DNA of 64,000 nt from Roseiarcus sp963806935 (GTDB lineage: Bacteria; Pseudomonadota; Alphaproteobacteria; Rhizobiales; Beijerinckiaceae). Shown in pieces: positions 55,536 to 63,499 of the stretch. How positions within the stretch are numbered: position 1 is the stretch's first letter; each line of letters begins with the position of its first letter. Under the pieces are notes generated by a model, which worked only from the letters and a program-made list of their open reading frames with translations, was not told the DNA's origin and did not search any database. The DNA lies in assembly GCA_963806935.1 (NCBI GenBank), contig CAWEAT010000006.1, forward strand, positions 1 to 64,000, read 5' to 3'. A program made the translations under genes and the position numbers.

Positions 55536-56276
55536 TCAGGTCCTGCCGAAGCTTTCGTCGAACGAGTAGCCGGCGCCGCGCAGGGTGCGGATCGGGTCAC
55601 GTTCGCGGCCCTTGGTCAGCCTCTTGCGCAGGCGCCCGATGTGCACATCGACCGTGCGTTCATCGATCTCAGCCGACCGTCCCCAAACCAGATCGAGCAA
55701 CTGGGCGCGCGAGAACACCCGGCCCGGCCGTTCGAGCAAATATTCCAATAGCCGGAAGTCGGTCGGCCCGAGGTGAATGAGGCGGTCGCCGCGCCGAACG
55801 AGCCTGGTGATCCGATCCAGATCGAGGTCGCCGGCATAAAGGCGCTCGGCGATGCGCTCGGGTCGGCTGCGTCGCAGCAGCGCCCGTACCCGCGCCATTA
55901 GCTCAGGCACCGAGAACGGCTTGACGACATAGTCGTCGGCGCCGATTGCTAGTCCGCGCACCCGCTCCAATTCCTCGCAGCGGGCGGTCACCATGATGAT
56001 CGGCAAGGTGCGGGTGGCCTCCCGGACCCGCAATCGTCGACAAATCTCGATGCCGGACACGCCGGGCAGCATCCAGTCGAGAATGACGAGGTCGGGGGTG
56101 TTTTCGGCCAGCCTCAATTCGGCTTCGTCGCCGCGCCTCACGCTCTCGACGACGTAGCCTTCCGCCTCGAGATTATAGCCGATGAGCAACGCCAGGTCGG
56201 CCTCGTCCTCGACGATGAGCACCCGCGGCGCGGAGGCGCCGGGGAGATCGGCGACGTCCTTAGTCGTCCGGTTCAT
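55536..56276 (-). CDS. PhoB/OmpR-type response regulator
   Basis: The receiver domain has 'VLIVEDEADLALLIGYNLEA', the phospho-Asp in 'LVILDWMLPG', and 'YVVKPFSVPELMARVRALLR'. The winged-helix output domain has 'LGPTDFRLLEYLLERPGRVF' and ends 'DPIRTLRGAGYSFDE'. It resembles PhoB, but no histidine kinase or pst genes are nearby, so its partner is elsewhere. The start at 56276 gives about 246 residues. The DUF763 gene is 66 bp downstream on the same strand and may be co-transcribed. Confidence 0.93.
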   Translation of the reverse strand: MNRTTKDVADLPGASAPRVLIVEDEADLALLIGYNLEAEGYVVESVRRGDEAELRLAENTPDLVILDWMLPGVSGIEICRRLRVREATRTLPIIMVTARCEELERVRGLAIGADDYVVKPFSVPELMARVRALLRRSRPERIAERLYAGDLDLDRITRLVRRGDRLIHLGPTDFRLLEYLLERPGRVFSRAQLLDLVWGRSAEIDERTVDVHIGRLRKRLTKGRERDPIRTLRGAGYSFDESFGRT

Positions 56277-56996
56277 CAGACGTCGCCTCTGGCAACAATC
56301 GTGAATCGTATATCTCCTGGACTGTTTCCCCCTCGAGCCAGCGTTTTCTCCGTCAACGCGCCAGACGCCACACGGCCGGCGACCAGCGATCACTATTTCT
56401 GATTTGAGCCTCGCCCTGACATGCCGAAGACTGAAAGACATGCCGGTTGGTGCGGTAGCCTCCATCGCGGAGCGGCGCCAACTAGCACAAATGTGGAGGC
56501 ATATTGCTAACACTGTTCACAAATCGTCATGAAGCCACTGCGGTTTCTCGGAGCGAAACGCATGTTTGCGTCTCCGCCGGCTGCTGCCTGGACTAAGACG
56601 GATTTGATTGCTTCATAGGAAAGCCGAGCACTTTATTCAAAGCTAAGTTTCTTCCAACCGAGACTTGGCCAACTGAGACTTGGCGTCAGGCCGTATCAAG
56701 TACTCGACCATCTCTTCGGTGCGCGCTTCGCATTCGCTATGTCCAATCACCGCCGATATCGCCGCTCTCTTGGGACGGCCGAACCCAGGGCTTTGATACG
56801 CGGCTTGGACAAAAATCAGCTTTTGGTCGGCGCCGTCGCCTGCCGCGGGCGGGGTCTCGGTCCACCGCGGCAATATTGCGGCCTGACTGTCGCAAGGCCG
56901 CGATAACTCGACATTCATCTCCAATTCATTATGGCAAGCGCAGATTGAAGATGTTGACAAACAAGAGTCGGAAAACTCGCTTCAAGAGGAACTGCA
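56277..56996. other. long intergenic region with one weak open frame
   Basis: A 105-codon frame on the minus strand (56643-56960) has no recognised domain, poor codon bias and no clear Shine-Dalgarno site, so I do not call it. The region must contain promoters for the response regulator (minus) and the small secreted protein (plus). GC content is visibly lower than in the neighbours. It may hold a small RNA, but no structure is convincing. Confidence 0.45.
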
Positions 56997-57259
56997 ATGC
57001 TGAACAAATTTGTCGCGATCGGCCTCGGCGCCATTATCGCTTTGGCGCCTCTCGCCGCTATCGCCCAAACCGAGCAGCTGGCTCAGGCCGCCCCTGCCGC
57101 CACTCCGACGCGAGCATGGCGAAGCCCGGCGGCCATCACGGCACCAGGGATCGCACCGACGCCATACCCGCCGCCAGGGCCGCCAGGCCACCGAAGGCAA
57201 GGGCTTCGGCCCACCACATGCACCACATGCACACGGCGCCGGCCGCTCCGAAGAGCTGA
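56997..57259 (+). CDS. small secreted His-rich protein, frameshifted
   Basis: AAGAGGAAC lies before the ATG. The signal peptide 'MLNKFVAIGLGAIIALAPLA' ends near 'AIAQ'. After 'AAPAATPT' the frame changes near 57108-57115 to one that reads 'SMAKPGGHHGTRDRTDAI' and then 'AHHMHHMHTAPAAPKS' to a stop. The unshifted frame gives random Arg/Pro sequence. Met/His clusters suggest metal (copper or nickel) binding in the periplasm, which is an inference. The next feature is a terminator 46 bases on. Confidence 0.6.
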
Positions 57260-57304
57260 TCGATCGGCGCGCCATGGGCTTGGCGTGAATCAAATGGGGT
57301 TGCC

Positions 57305-57329
57305 GGGGGGCCGATCCGTGCGGCCCCCC
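57305..57329 (+). terminator. strong GC hairpin after the secreted protein
   Basis: GGGGGGCC pairs with GGCCCCCC around a loop of nine bases, followed by TCGCTTTTG. It is probably the terminator for the small secreted protein gene. From here to 57686 no gene is supported. Confidence 0.75.
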
Positions 57330-57686
57330 TCGCTTTTGTCCTGTCGATGGGCTCGCGGCTCGCGCTCCGCCGCTCGAATGTTCCTTCGACTTCTGACCCC
57401 GGCCATTGGCGCCGTGACGGCTGGCCCTGTTCTCGGCCTGGCTTTTCCAGGTCTTTTCGTTTGCTTCGTGCGGTTCGCGCTTCCTGAGCCTGCGCATCCC
57501 GCGCGGTCGCTCCGGTGCTTCCCCTGTTTCGGGGAACATGATAGCTCTGCGCTGCGTCGCAGCACGCGGATTGGGGTCACGGATGCCGACCCACGCCAGC
57601 GACCGCCCTGGGCGGATTTCCGGCCTGCGGCTCCTTCGCGGGCCGCAATCGCGAACTGAGCTGCGGGCGCGCGCTGGATTTGCCCC

Positions 57687-58190
57687 TTGAGCGCCGCGAC
57701 GGGCAATTCCACGGTCGGTTTCAAGCGGGCTGCGGCCGTTCGAGCGGCGCTTTTCCTTGCCTTTTGGCTCATGATCTCGGGGTGGGCGCCGGCTGATCTT
57801 CCCGTTGGCCTCGCTGCGGTGGCGGGCGCGACCTGGACCAGCCTGCGCTTCTCGCCGCCCGGAGGATCGCAGCTGAGAATTGCAGCATTGGCGTCTCTTG
57901 CGGCGAGCTTTTTACGCCAATCGATTGTTTCCGGCGTGGACGTCGCATGGCGGGCGCTCAATCCGAAGTTGCACCTTCGGCCAGGATTCGTGACCTGCCC
58001 GTTGCGATTGCCCCCAGGCGGCGCGCGAAGCGCATTCTGTGCGCTCTCGAGCCTCATGCCGGGGACGCTGCCGACCGGGACTGACGAAAACGGGGCGCTG
58101 CTGGTTCATTGCCTCGATATCGGGCAGCCGGTCGCCGCCAATCTGGCGGCGGAAGAGCGCCTTTTCATCCGGGCGGTCGTCGGTGAGTGA
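57687..58190 (+). CDS. mrpE: Na+/H+ antiporter subunit E (MrpE/MnhE)
   Basis: The 167-residue membrane protein has two close N-terminal helices ('AALFLAFWLMISGWAPADLP' and 'LPVGLAAVAGATW') and the MnhE C-terminal signature 'VTCPLRLPPGGARSAF' followed by 'LMPGTLPTGTDENG'. The last part reads 'LLVHCLDIG'. The start is TTG at 57687, with no better ATG. It heads the antiporter operon; its stop overlaps mrpF by eight bases. Confidence 0.9.
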   Translation: MSAATGNSTVGFKRAAAVRAALFLAFWLMISGWAPADLPVGLAAVAGATWTSLRFSPPGGSQLRIAALASLAASFLRQSIVSGVDVAWRALNPKLHLRPGFVTCPLRLPPGGARSAFCALSSLMPGTLPTGTDENGALLVHCLDIGQPVAANLAAEERLFIRAVVGE

Positions 58191-58470
58191 GTTTTTCCTC
58201 GCGACCGCGGGCGTGATCCTTTTCACCGTCGCGGTTGGCCTCATGCGCATTTTGGGCGGACCGGGCGACGCCGACCGCATGATGGCGGCGCAGCTCCTAG
58301 GGACCGGGGGAATCGCCTCGCTCCTCTTGATCGCGGCGGCGACGGGAGCGCGCGGGGTTGATGACGTCGCGCTCGGACTTGCAGTCCTGGCCGCCTTCGC
58401 CTCCGCCGCCTTCGTCAACAGCGGAGCGCCCGCCGAGCAGCCGGACCCGAATTCCGCGGGCGACCGATGA
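58183..58470 (+). CDS. mrpF: antiporter subunit F (MrpF/MnhF)
   Basis: The small three-helix protein of about 95 residues starts at GTG 58183. It has 'LMRILGGPGDADRMMAAQLL' at the turn of helices one and two, which is the MrpF signature, and 'VALGLAVLAAFASAAF' in the last helix. It overlaps mrpE and mrpG. Confidence 0.9.
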   Translation: MSEFFLATAGVILFTVAVGLMRILGGPGDADRMMAAQLLGTGGIASLLLIAAATGARGVDDVALGLAVLAAFASAAFVNSGAPAEQPDPNSAGDR

Positions 58471-58760
58471 CTTTGGTTCTCGAGCTCTTCAGCATCGCTG
58501 CGATTAGCGCCGGCGTGCTTTTCTTTCTTGCCGGCACGGTGGGATTGTTGCGTTTCCCCGATGCATTGAGCCGCCTCCATGCGCTGACCAAGGCCGACAA
58601 TCTCGGTCTTGGCCTTATCGTTCTCGGGCTCTTGCCGCGCGCGGAAAGCCTGCTCGACGCGCTCAGGCTCGTCGCCATCTGGGCGCTGGTTCAATTGGCC
58701 GGCGCGACCGCCGCCCAGCTCATCGGACGGGCGGTGCGGCGCAAGGGGCCAGCGGCATGA
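58467..58760 (+). CDS. mrpG: antiporter subunit G (MrpG/MnhG)
   Basis: The 97-residue, three-helix protein carries 'AGTVGLLRFPDALSRLHALT' and 'KADNLGLGLIVLGLL', the MnhG/PhaG signature. It overlaps mrpF by four bases and the next gene by four. It is a membrane subunit of the multi-protein antiporter. Confidence 0.93.
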   Translation: MTLVLELFSIAAISAGVLFFLAGTVGLLRFPDALSRLHALTKADNLGLGLIVLGLLPRAESLLDALRLVAIWALVQLAGATAAQLIGRAVRRKGPAA

Positions 58761-59701
58761 GCGTTCTGCAGGCGCTCGACGTTGGCCTTGCCTTCCTGGT
58801 TTTTGCGGTTGCCGCCTGGACCGTTTTTGCGCCCGGAGCGTTCGCGGCGACGGTCGGCTACGTCGTCTATGGGCTATTGCTTTCGCTGGTCTGGATTCGC
58901 CTGTTCGCGGTCGACGTGGCGCTGACGGAGGCGGCGATCGGCAGCGGCGTGACGGGCGTCCTGCTCATCGGCGCCGCGGCGCGCCTGCGGGGCGCCGAGG
59001 CGACCGCCCGGGAAGGCCTAACCGGACTCACGCGTCTGTTCACGGCCGGTCTTTGTCTGCTTGTCGCTGCGGCGCTGGCCGGTGTCGTCCTGCTGCTGCC
59101 CGACGAGGGTCCGACGCTGGCCCCTCAATCGATGCACAGCTTGCCTGAGACCGGTCTTGGCAACCCGGTCACCGCCGTCCTGATCGCCTACCGCTCGTTC
59201 GACACCATGCTCGAAAAGGTTGTGCTGGTTCTGGCCGTGGTCGGCGTATGGTCGCTTGCCGCCGACCGATATTGGGGCGGCGGCCCAGGAGAGGCTCGCG
59301 CCGAGCGACCCGAGCCCACGCTGGCGTTCTTCGCCCAGGTTCTGGCGCCGATCGGTATTCTCGTGGGCGTCCACGTCTTCTGGGTCGGGGCCGATGAGCC
59401 AGGCGGCGCGTTTCAGGGCGGGGCCATTCTGGCCGCGATGTGGATGATCGTCATGATGGCGCGCTTGACCGAAGCGCCGCGGACGAACGCCTTTTGGCTG
59501 CGGGTCGCGCTGGTCGCGGGTCCCGTTGTGTTTCTCGCCGTCGGCGTGGCCGGCGCAGTTGTCGCGGGAGGATACTTCGCCTATCCGCCTGGGCTCGCCA
59601 AGCCGCTCATCTTGTTCATCGAGACGTTCATGACGTTCACCATCGCCGTCACCCTCGCCATGCTGGTGGCGGGTCCGCCGCGCCGCGAGCCCCGGCGATG
59701 A
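58757..59701 (+). CDS. mrpB: DUF4040-MrpB fusion subunit
   Basis: The 314-residue membrane protein has two parts. Residues 1-90 with 'GYVVYGLLLSLVWIRLFAVD' form a DUF4040-type domain, in other systems the C-terminal end of MrpA or the MbhD subunit. Residues 185-310 with 'VHVFWVGADEPGGAFQGGAI' and 'LILFIETFMTFTIAVTLAML' form the MnhB domain. Here they are fused in one gene, and a full-length MrpA is absent from the operon. This arrangement resembles the Mbh-like or group 2 Mrp layout. Confidence 0.88.
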   Translation: MSVLQALDVGLAFLVFAVAAWTVFAPGAFAATVGYVVYGLLLSLVWIRLFAVDVALTEAAIGSGVTGVLLIGAAARLRGAEATAREGLTGLTRLFTAGLCLLVAAALAGVVLLLPDEGPTLAPQSMHSLPETGLGNPVTAVLIAYRSFDTMLEKVVLVLAVVGVWSLAADRYWGGGPGEARAERPEPTLAFFAQVLAPIGILVGVHVFWVGADEPGGAFQGGAILAAMWMIVMMARLTEAPRTNAFWLRVALVAGPVVFLAVGVAGAVVAGGYFAYPPGLAKPLILFIETFMTFTIAVTLAMLVAGPPRREPRR

Positions 59702-60042
59702 CCTCGGCGACGCTGGCGGGGCTGGTCGGGGCGGCGCTGGTCGGCCTCGGCCTCTATGGGGTGATCGCCGATCCGCAGCTTCTGCGCAAGATTCTGGCGT
59801 TCAACCTGATCGGCAGCGGCGTTTTCCTCGTGTTCGGCATCGTCGCCCGGAAAGGCGCGGCGGCCGGACTGAGCGCCGATCCGGTTCCGCAGGCGATGGT
59901 GATCACCGGCATTGTCGTCGCCTTCGCGGCCAGCGCGCTCGCCGTCGCCCTGACGCTGCGGCTCTTCGAGGAAACTGGCCGCGCGACGCTGCCCCCCGAC
60001 GCTGCGGCCAGGCCTCCCGGCGACGGAGCCGACGCGGAATGA
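59698..60042 (+). CDS. mrpC: antiporter subunit C (MrpC/MnhC, NuoK-like)
   Basis: About 114 residues with three helices. 'YGVIADPQLLRKILAFNLIG' and 'PVPQAMVITGIVVAFAASAL' are NuoK/MrpC signatures. The Pro/Ala-rich tail is longer than usual. It overlaps mrpB and mrpD by four bases each. Confidence 0.9.
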   Translation: MTSATLAGLVGAALVGLGLYGVIADPQLLRKILAFNLIGSGVFLVFGIVARKGAAAGLSADPVPQAMVITGIVVAFAASALAVALTLRLFEETGRATLPPDAAARPPGDGADAE

Positions 60043-61543
60043 CAGAGGCCGCCTCGGTCATCGCGGCGACGGCGGGCGGAAGTCTGCTGCCGCTGCCGAT
60101 CCTCGTTCCAGCTGCCGGCGTTCTGCTGTCGTTCCTGCTCGGCGGCCGCCAAGCCGAACGGATCGCGTTGGGTCTCATGCCGGTGCAATTCGGCCTCGCG
60201 GTTGCGATCGCCAGTCTCGTTTGGCGGTCCGGCGAACCGCTCGTCTATGTCCTCGGCGGCTATGCTCCGCCGCTCGGGATCGCGCTCAGGGCCGATGGAT
60301 TCTCGGCGGTCATGCTGGTGACCGCTCGCTGATCATGCCGGCCGCCGGGCTTTACGCCCGGGTCAATTTCTCCACGCCGCGCGGCGGGACGGAAAGGCGG
60401 GGGCCCTTGGTCGTCTGGACCCTGCTGCAGGCCGTCCAGGCGGCGTTGAGGCTGATCTTTCTGGGGGGCGATCTGTTCAATCTTTATGTCGCGCTCGAGC
60501 TTCTCACCTTCGCCGCGGTGCCTCTGGTCTGTCTCGACGGCCGGCCGGAAACCCTGGCTGCGGCGCTTCGCTATCTCATGTTCGCGTTGTTCGGCGCGTT
60601 GTTCTATCTGCTCGGAGCGGCGCTGCTTTACGGGGCCTACGGCACCCTCGACATCGTCCTCCTGTCTCGCCAGATCCGGGCCGAACCGGCCGTATGGCTT
60701 GCGGCGGGGCTGATGACCGCAGGGCTACTGGCGAAGACGGCGCTCTTCCCGCTCCACCTTTGGCTGCCGCCGGCGCACGCCAACGCGCCTGCCGCCGCGA
60801 GCGCCGTGCTTTCGGGGCTCGTGGTCAAGGGGTCGTTCTTTCTCATCGTGCGGCTCTGGTTCAATGTCCTGCCGGCGCTGCCCAATGCGGTTCCCGGGGC
60901 AATTCTCGCAACTCTCGGTTCGGCGGCGATCCTTAGCGGCAGTGTGCTCGCCCTGCGCCAGGAGCGGCTGAAACTCCTGATCGCTTATTCGACGGTGGCG
61001 CAGATCGGCTACCTCTTCCTGATGTTCCCGCTCGCCTCCGGACCCTGGGCTGCGGACGCCTTCAGCGGCGGCGTCATGCAGGCGCTGTCGCACGCCTTCG
61101 CCAAGGCGGCGATGTTCCTCTCCGCGGGCCTGATCGCCGAATCCCTCGGCCATGACCGGATCGCCGGTTTCGGCGGCGCCGGGCGGGCGATGCCGGTCAC
61201 GTTCCTGGCGCTGGGTCTCGGCGGGCTCTCGCTCATGGGGCTGCCGCCCAGCGGCGGCTTCGCCGCCAAATGGCTCTTGATGAAGGCCTCGGTCGAGGCC
61301 GGCCAATGGGTATGGGCGGTGGTGATGCTGGCGGGCGGACTGCTCGCTGGCGGCTATCTCTACCGGGTGCTGAAGCCGGCGCTCTCGGACGAGCCCCTGC
61401 AATTGAAAAAGGCGCCTCGCCGGTCGCGCGAATACGTCGCCCTTACGCTGGCGCTCGCGGCTGTTCTGCTCGCTTTTGCGCCGCCCGCATTCTTCGCCTT
61501 CTTGCAGATCGGGCGGCCGGGCGCCGGACTCGCGCTGCGATGA
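60039..61543 (+). CDS. mrpD: antiporter subunit D (MrpD, NuoM/N-like), frameshifted
   Basis: About 500 residues and 13-14 helices. The proton-path residues are intact: Glu in 'DLFNLYVALELLTFAA', Lys in 'GLLAKTALFPLHLWLPPAHA', and Lys in 'ALSHAFAKAAMFLSAG'. The first frame ends at 60332 after 'GFSAVMLVTAR'. One base more near 60325 continues with 'SLIMPAAGLYARVNF'. MrpD is a main ion-translocating subunit of the antiporter. Confidence 0.92.
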
Positions 61544-63189
61544 GCGATCTGGCGGGAGCTGCGCAGCAATTCGGGCCGGGCCTCCTGGTCGCCGCTTTGG
61601 CCGCGCCGCTCGTGATCCTCGCAGCGTCGTTGTCGCTGAGGCTACGCGCCTTTGCGTGGGCGATGACGCCGCTTGCGCCACTGCCTGCGATTCCGGCAGC
61701 GGCGCTGGCGATCTGGGGCGCGCCGTTTGGGGCCGAATTGCCGGCGCTGCGCGCGAACCTCTGGCTCGATCGGCCGGGCGGGATGCTGCTCGCCGCCGCT
61801 GCGCTGGTCTGGCTCATCCGCAGCGTCTTCGCCCTGACGGATGGGGCGGGGAGGCCCAACGCCGACCGCTTCGCGGTCTCGTGGCTGCTCACCATGGCGG
61901 GCAGTCTCGGCGTCTTCATCGCGGCCGATCTCCTGACCTTTTATCTGGTCTACGCGATGGTCAGCGTGCCCGCCTATTACCTGATCGTGAGCGACGAGGA
62001 CGCCGGGTCGAGCCGCGCCGCCGGCGTCTACCTGGCTTTCACGCTCATCGGCGAAGCGGTCCTCTTGATCGCTTTCGTCATGCTCGCGGCCGGCGAGCCG
62101 GGCGGCAGCCTCGACATCCGCGCCGTCGTCGCCGCGCTGCCGACGTCGCCCTGGCGCGATGCGGCGCTCGTGCTCCTCATCATCGGCTTCGGGATGAAGA
62201 TCGGGCTTGTCCCGATGCACGGCTGGATGCCGCTCGCCTATACCGCGGCGCCCATTCCCGCTGCGGCGGTCCTGAGCGGCGCCGCGGTCAAGGCGGGAAT
62301 CATCGGCCTCATCCGATTTCTGCCCTTGGGCGCCGCGTTGCCCAGCTTTGGCGAGGCGCTCGCGTGGGTCGGGTTCGTCTCCGCCTTCTATGGCGCCGCG
62401 ATCGGCTTGACCCAGCAGAACCCCAAGACCGTGCTCGCCTATTCGAGCGTGAGCCAGATGGGGTTAATCGCCGCCGCGCTGGGTATGGGTTTGGCCTCCG
62501 CCAATCAAGGCGTGGCGGCGGATGCGGCCTTCTATGGGGTGAACCACGTTTTCGTTAAGGCCGGCCTGTTTCTGACCGTGGGCGTCGTCGCCGCGCGTAG
62601 CGGGCGCGGCCGAACGTCGGCGCTGATCGTCGGCGGGCTGCTTGCGCTCAGCCTCGCCGGATTGCCCCTGACCGGCGGGGCGCTGGCCAAGCTTGCGGTC
62701 AAGGGACCGTTCGGCGACGGCCCGGCCAAATGGGCGGCCGCGGCCTCGGCGGCCGCGACCGCCGCGCTCATGCTGCATTTCGTCGTGCGCCTTGCGCGAT
62801 CGCCGCACGACGAGGGCAATGCCTCGCCCGAGCGCGTCTGGTCGTGGCTGTCGCTGGCCGCGCTTTCTGTGCTCGTTCCCTGGCTCATGTTTCCCGCAGC
62901 CGGCGGCGATGTCGCCGATGCGCTCGCGGCGGGAGCGCTGTGGGACGCGACCTGGCCGATGCTTGTCGGCGCAGCTCTCTTCGCCGGGTTATGGGCGCTG
63001 GGGGACCCGCTGCCGCGCATCCCCGCCGGCGATATTCTCGGCGTCGAGGAGGCGGCGTTCCGCGGCTCGGCGCCTCTCGGGGTCCTGATCGAGCGCCTGG
63101 ACGGGCGGCTCAGGCAATGGCCGGCGGCCGGCATGGCGCTGCTGGCGATCGTCCTCATTCTCGCCGCGGCAGGGTTCGCCGGTCGCTGA
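61540..63189 (+). CDS. second MrpD/NuoL-type subunit lacking the helix-5 Glu
   Basis: The 549-residue membrane protein matches the proton-conducting antiporter fold: Lys in 'IGFGMKIGLVPMHGWMPLAY', Lys in 'YGVNHVFVKAGLFLTVG', and 'TVLAYSSVSQMGLIAAALGM' in between. At the place of the essential helix-5 Glu of MrpD the sequence reads 'FYLVYAMVSVPAYYL', with no acid. So this copy may conduct differently or be structural. It is the last gene of the operon and overlaps mrpD by four bases. It probably stands in for MrpA. Confidence 0.85.
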   Translation: MSDLAGAAQQFGPGLLVAALAAPLVILAASLSLRLRAFAWAMTPLAPLPAIPAAALAIWGAPFGAELPALRANLWLDRPGGMLLAAAALVWLIRSVFALTDGAGRPNADRFAVSWLLTMAGSLGVFIAADLLTFYLVYAMVSVPAYYLIVSDEDAGSSRAAGVYLAFTLIGEAVLLIAFVMLAAGEPGGSLDIRAVVAALPTSPWRDAALVLLIIGFGMKIGLVPMHGWMPLAYTAAPIPAAAVLSGAAVKAGIIGLIRFLPLGAALPSFGEALAWVGFVSAFYGAAIGLTQQNPKTVLAYSSVSQMGLIAAALGMGLASANQGVAADAAFYGVNHVFVKAGLFLTVGVVAARSGRGRTSALIVGGLLALSLAGLPLTGGALAKLAVKGPFGDGPAKWAAAASAAATAALMLHFVVRLARSPHDEGNASPERVWSWLSLAALSVLVPWLMFPAAGGDVADALAAGALWDATWPMLVGAALFAGLWALGDPLPRIPAGDILGVEEAAFRGSAPLGVLIERLDGRLRQWPAAGMALLAIVLILAAAGFAGR

Positions 63190-63204
63190 CGCGCCCGCCA
63201 GCGC

Positions 63205-63290
63205 CGCCGCAACAAAAGCAAAGCCCGCCGCAACAAAAACAAAGCCCGGCGCAACAAAATCAAAGGCCGGCGCAACAAAAACAAAATCAA
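63205..63290 (+). repeat. four tandem 21-bp CAACAAAA repeats after the antiporter operon
   Basis: Units follow the pattern GCCCGSCGCAACAAAAWCAAA with small changes, starting 15 bases after the last antiporter stop. The same unit occurs twice, inverted, at 29213-29262. In one frame it encodes PPQQKQ-like sequence, but no gene is apparent here. Confidence 0.8.
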
Positions 63291-63292
63291 TA

Positions 63293-63499
63293 GCCGCTAA
63301 CTGCCATTCGATATAACCTTGCTTTTTCAGCGGTCTATCGGGATTTCCTCTCCTGATGCTTGTCGTTCCTGCGGCGCTGCGCGAAACCCGGTCTCCGCTG
63401 CGCGGCCATCCTTAATGCGTAGCACACATTTCTGATTATCGCAAGCTAGACGACACCCAAATTGTTCTCGTCAAATATCCGGATTCATGTCGCCATGGT
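63293..63499. other. intergenic region between the repeat and the tail-tube gene
   Basis: This 207-bp stretch is AT-richer than its surroundings. I see no gene or clear terminator. Confidence 0.4.

Noticed and set aside
56643..56960. 105-codon hypothetical gene on the minus strand
   Set aside because: It has no Shine-Dalgarno site, no domain, and composition like non-coding DNA.
57290..58057. 255-codon open frame on the minus strand
   Set aside because: It crosses a terminator and runs antisense into mrpE; it is Arg/Ala-rich without motifs.
63205..63290. possible CRISPR array
   Set aside because: The 21-bp units are directly adjacent with no spacers; this is a tandem repeat.
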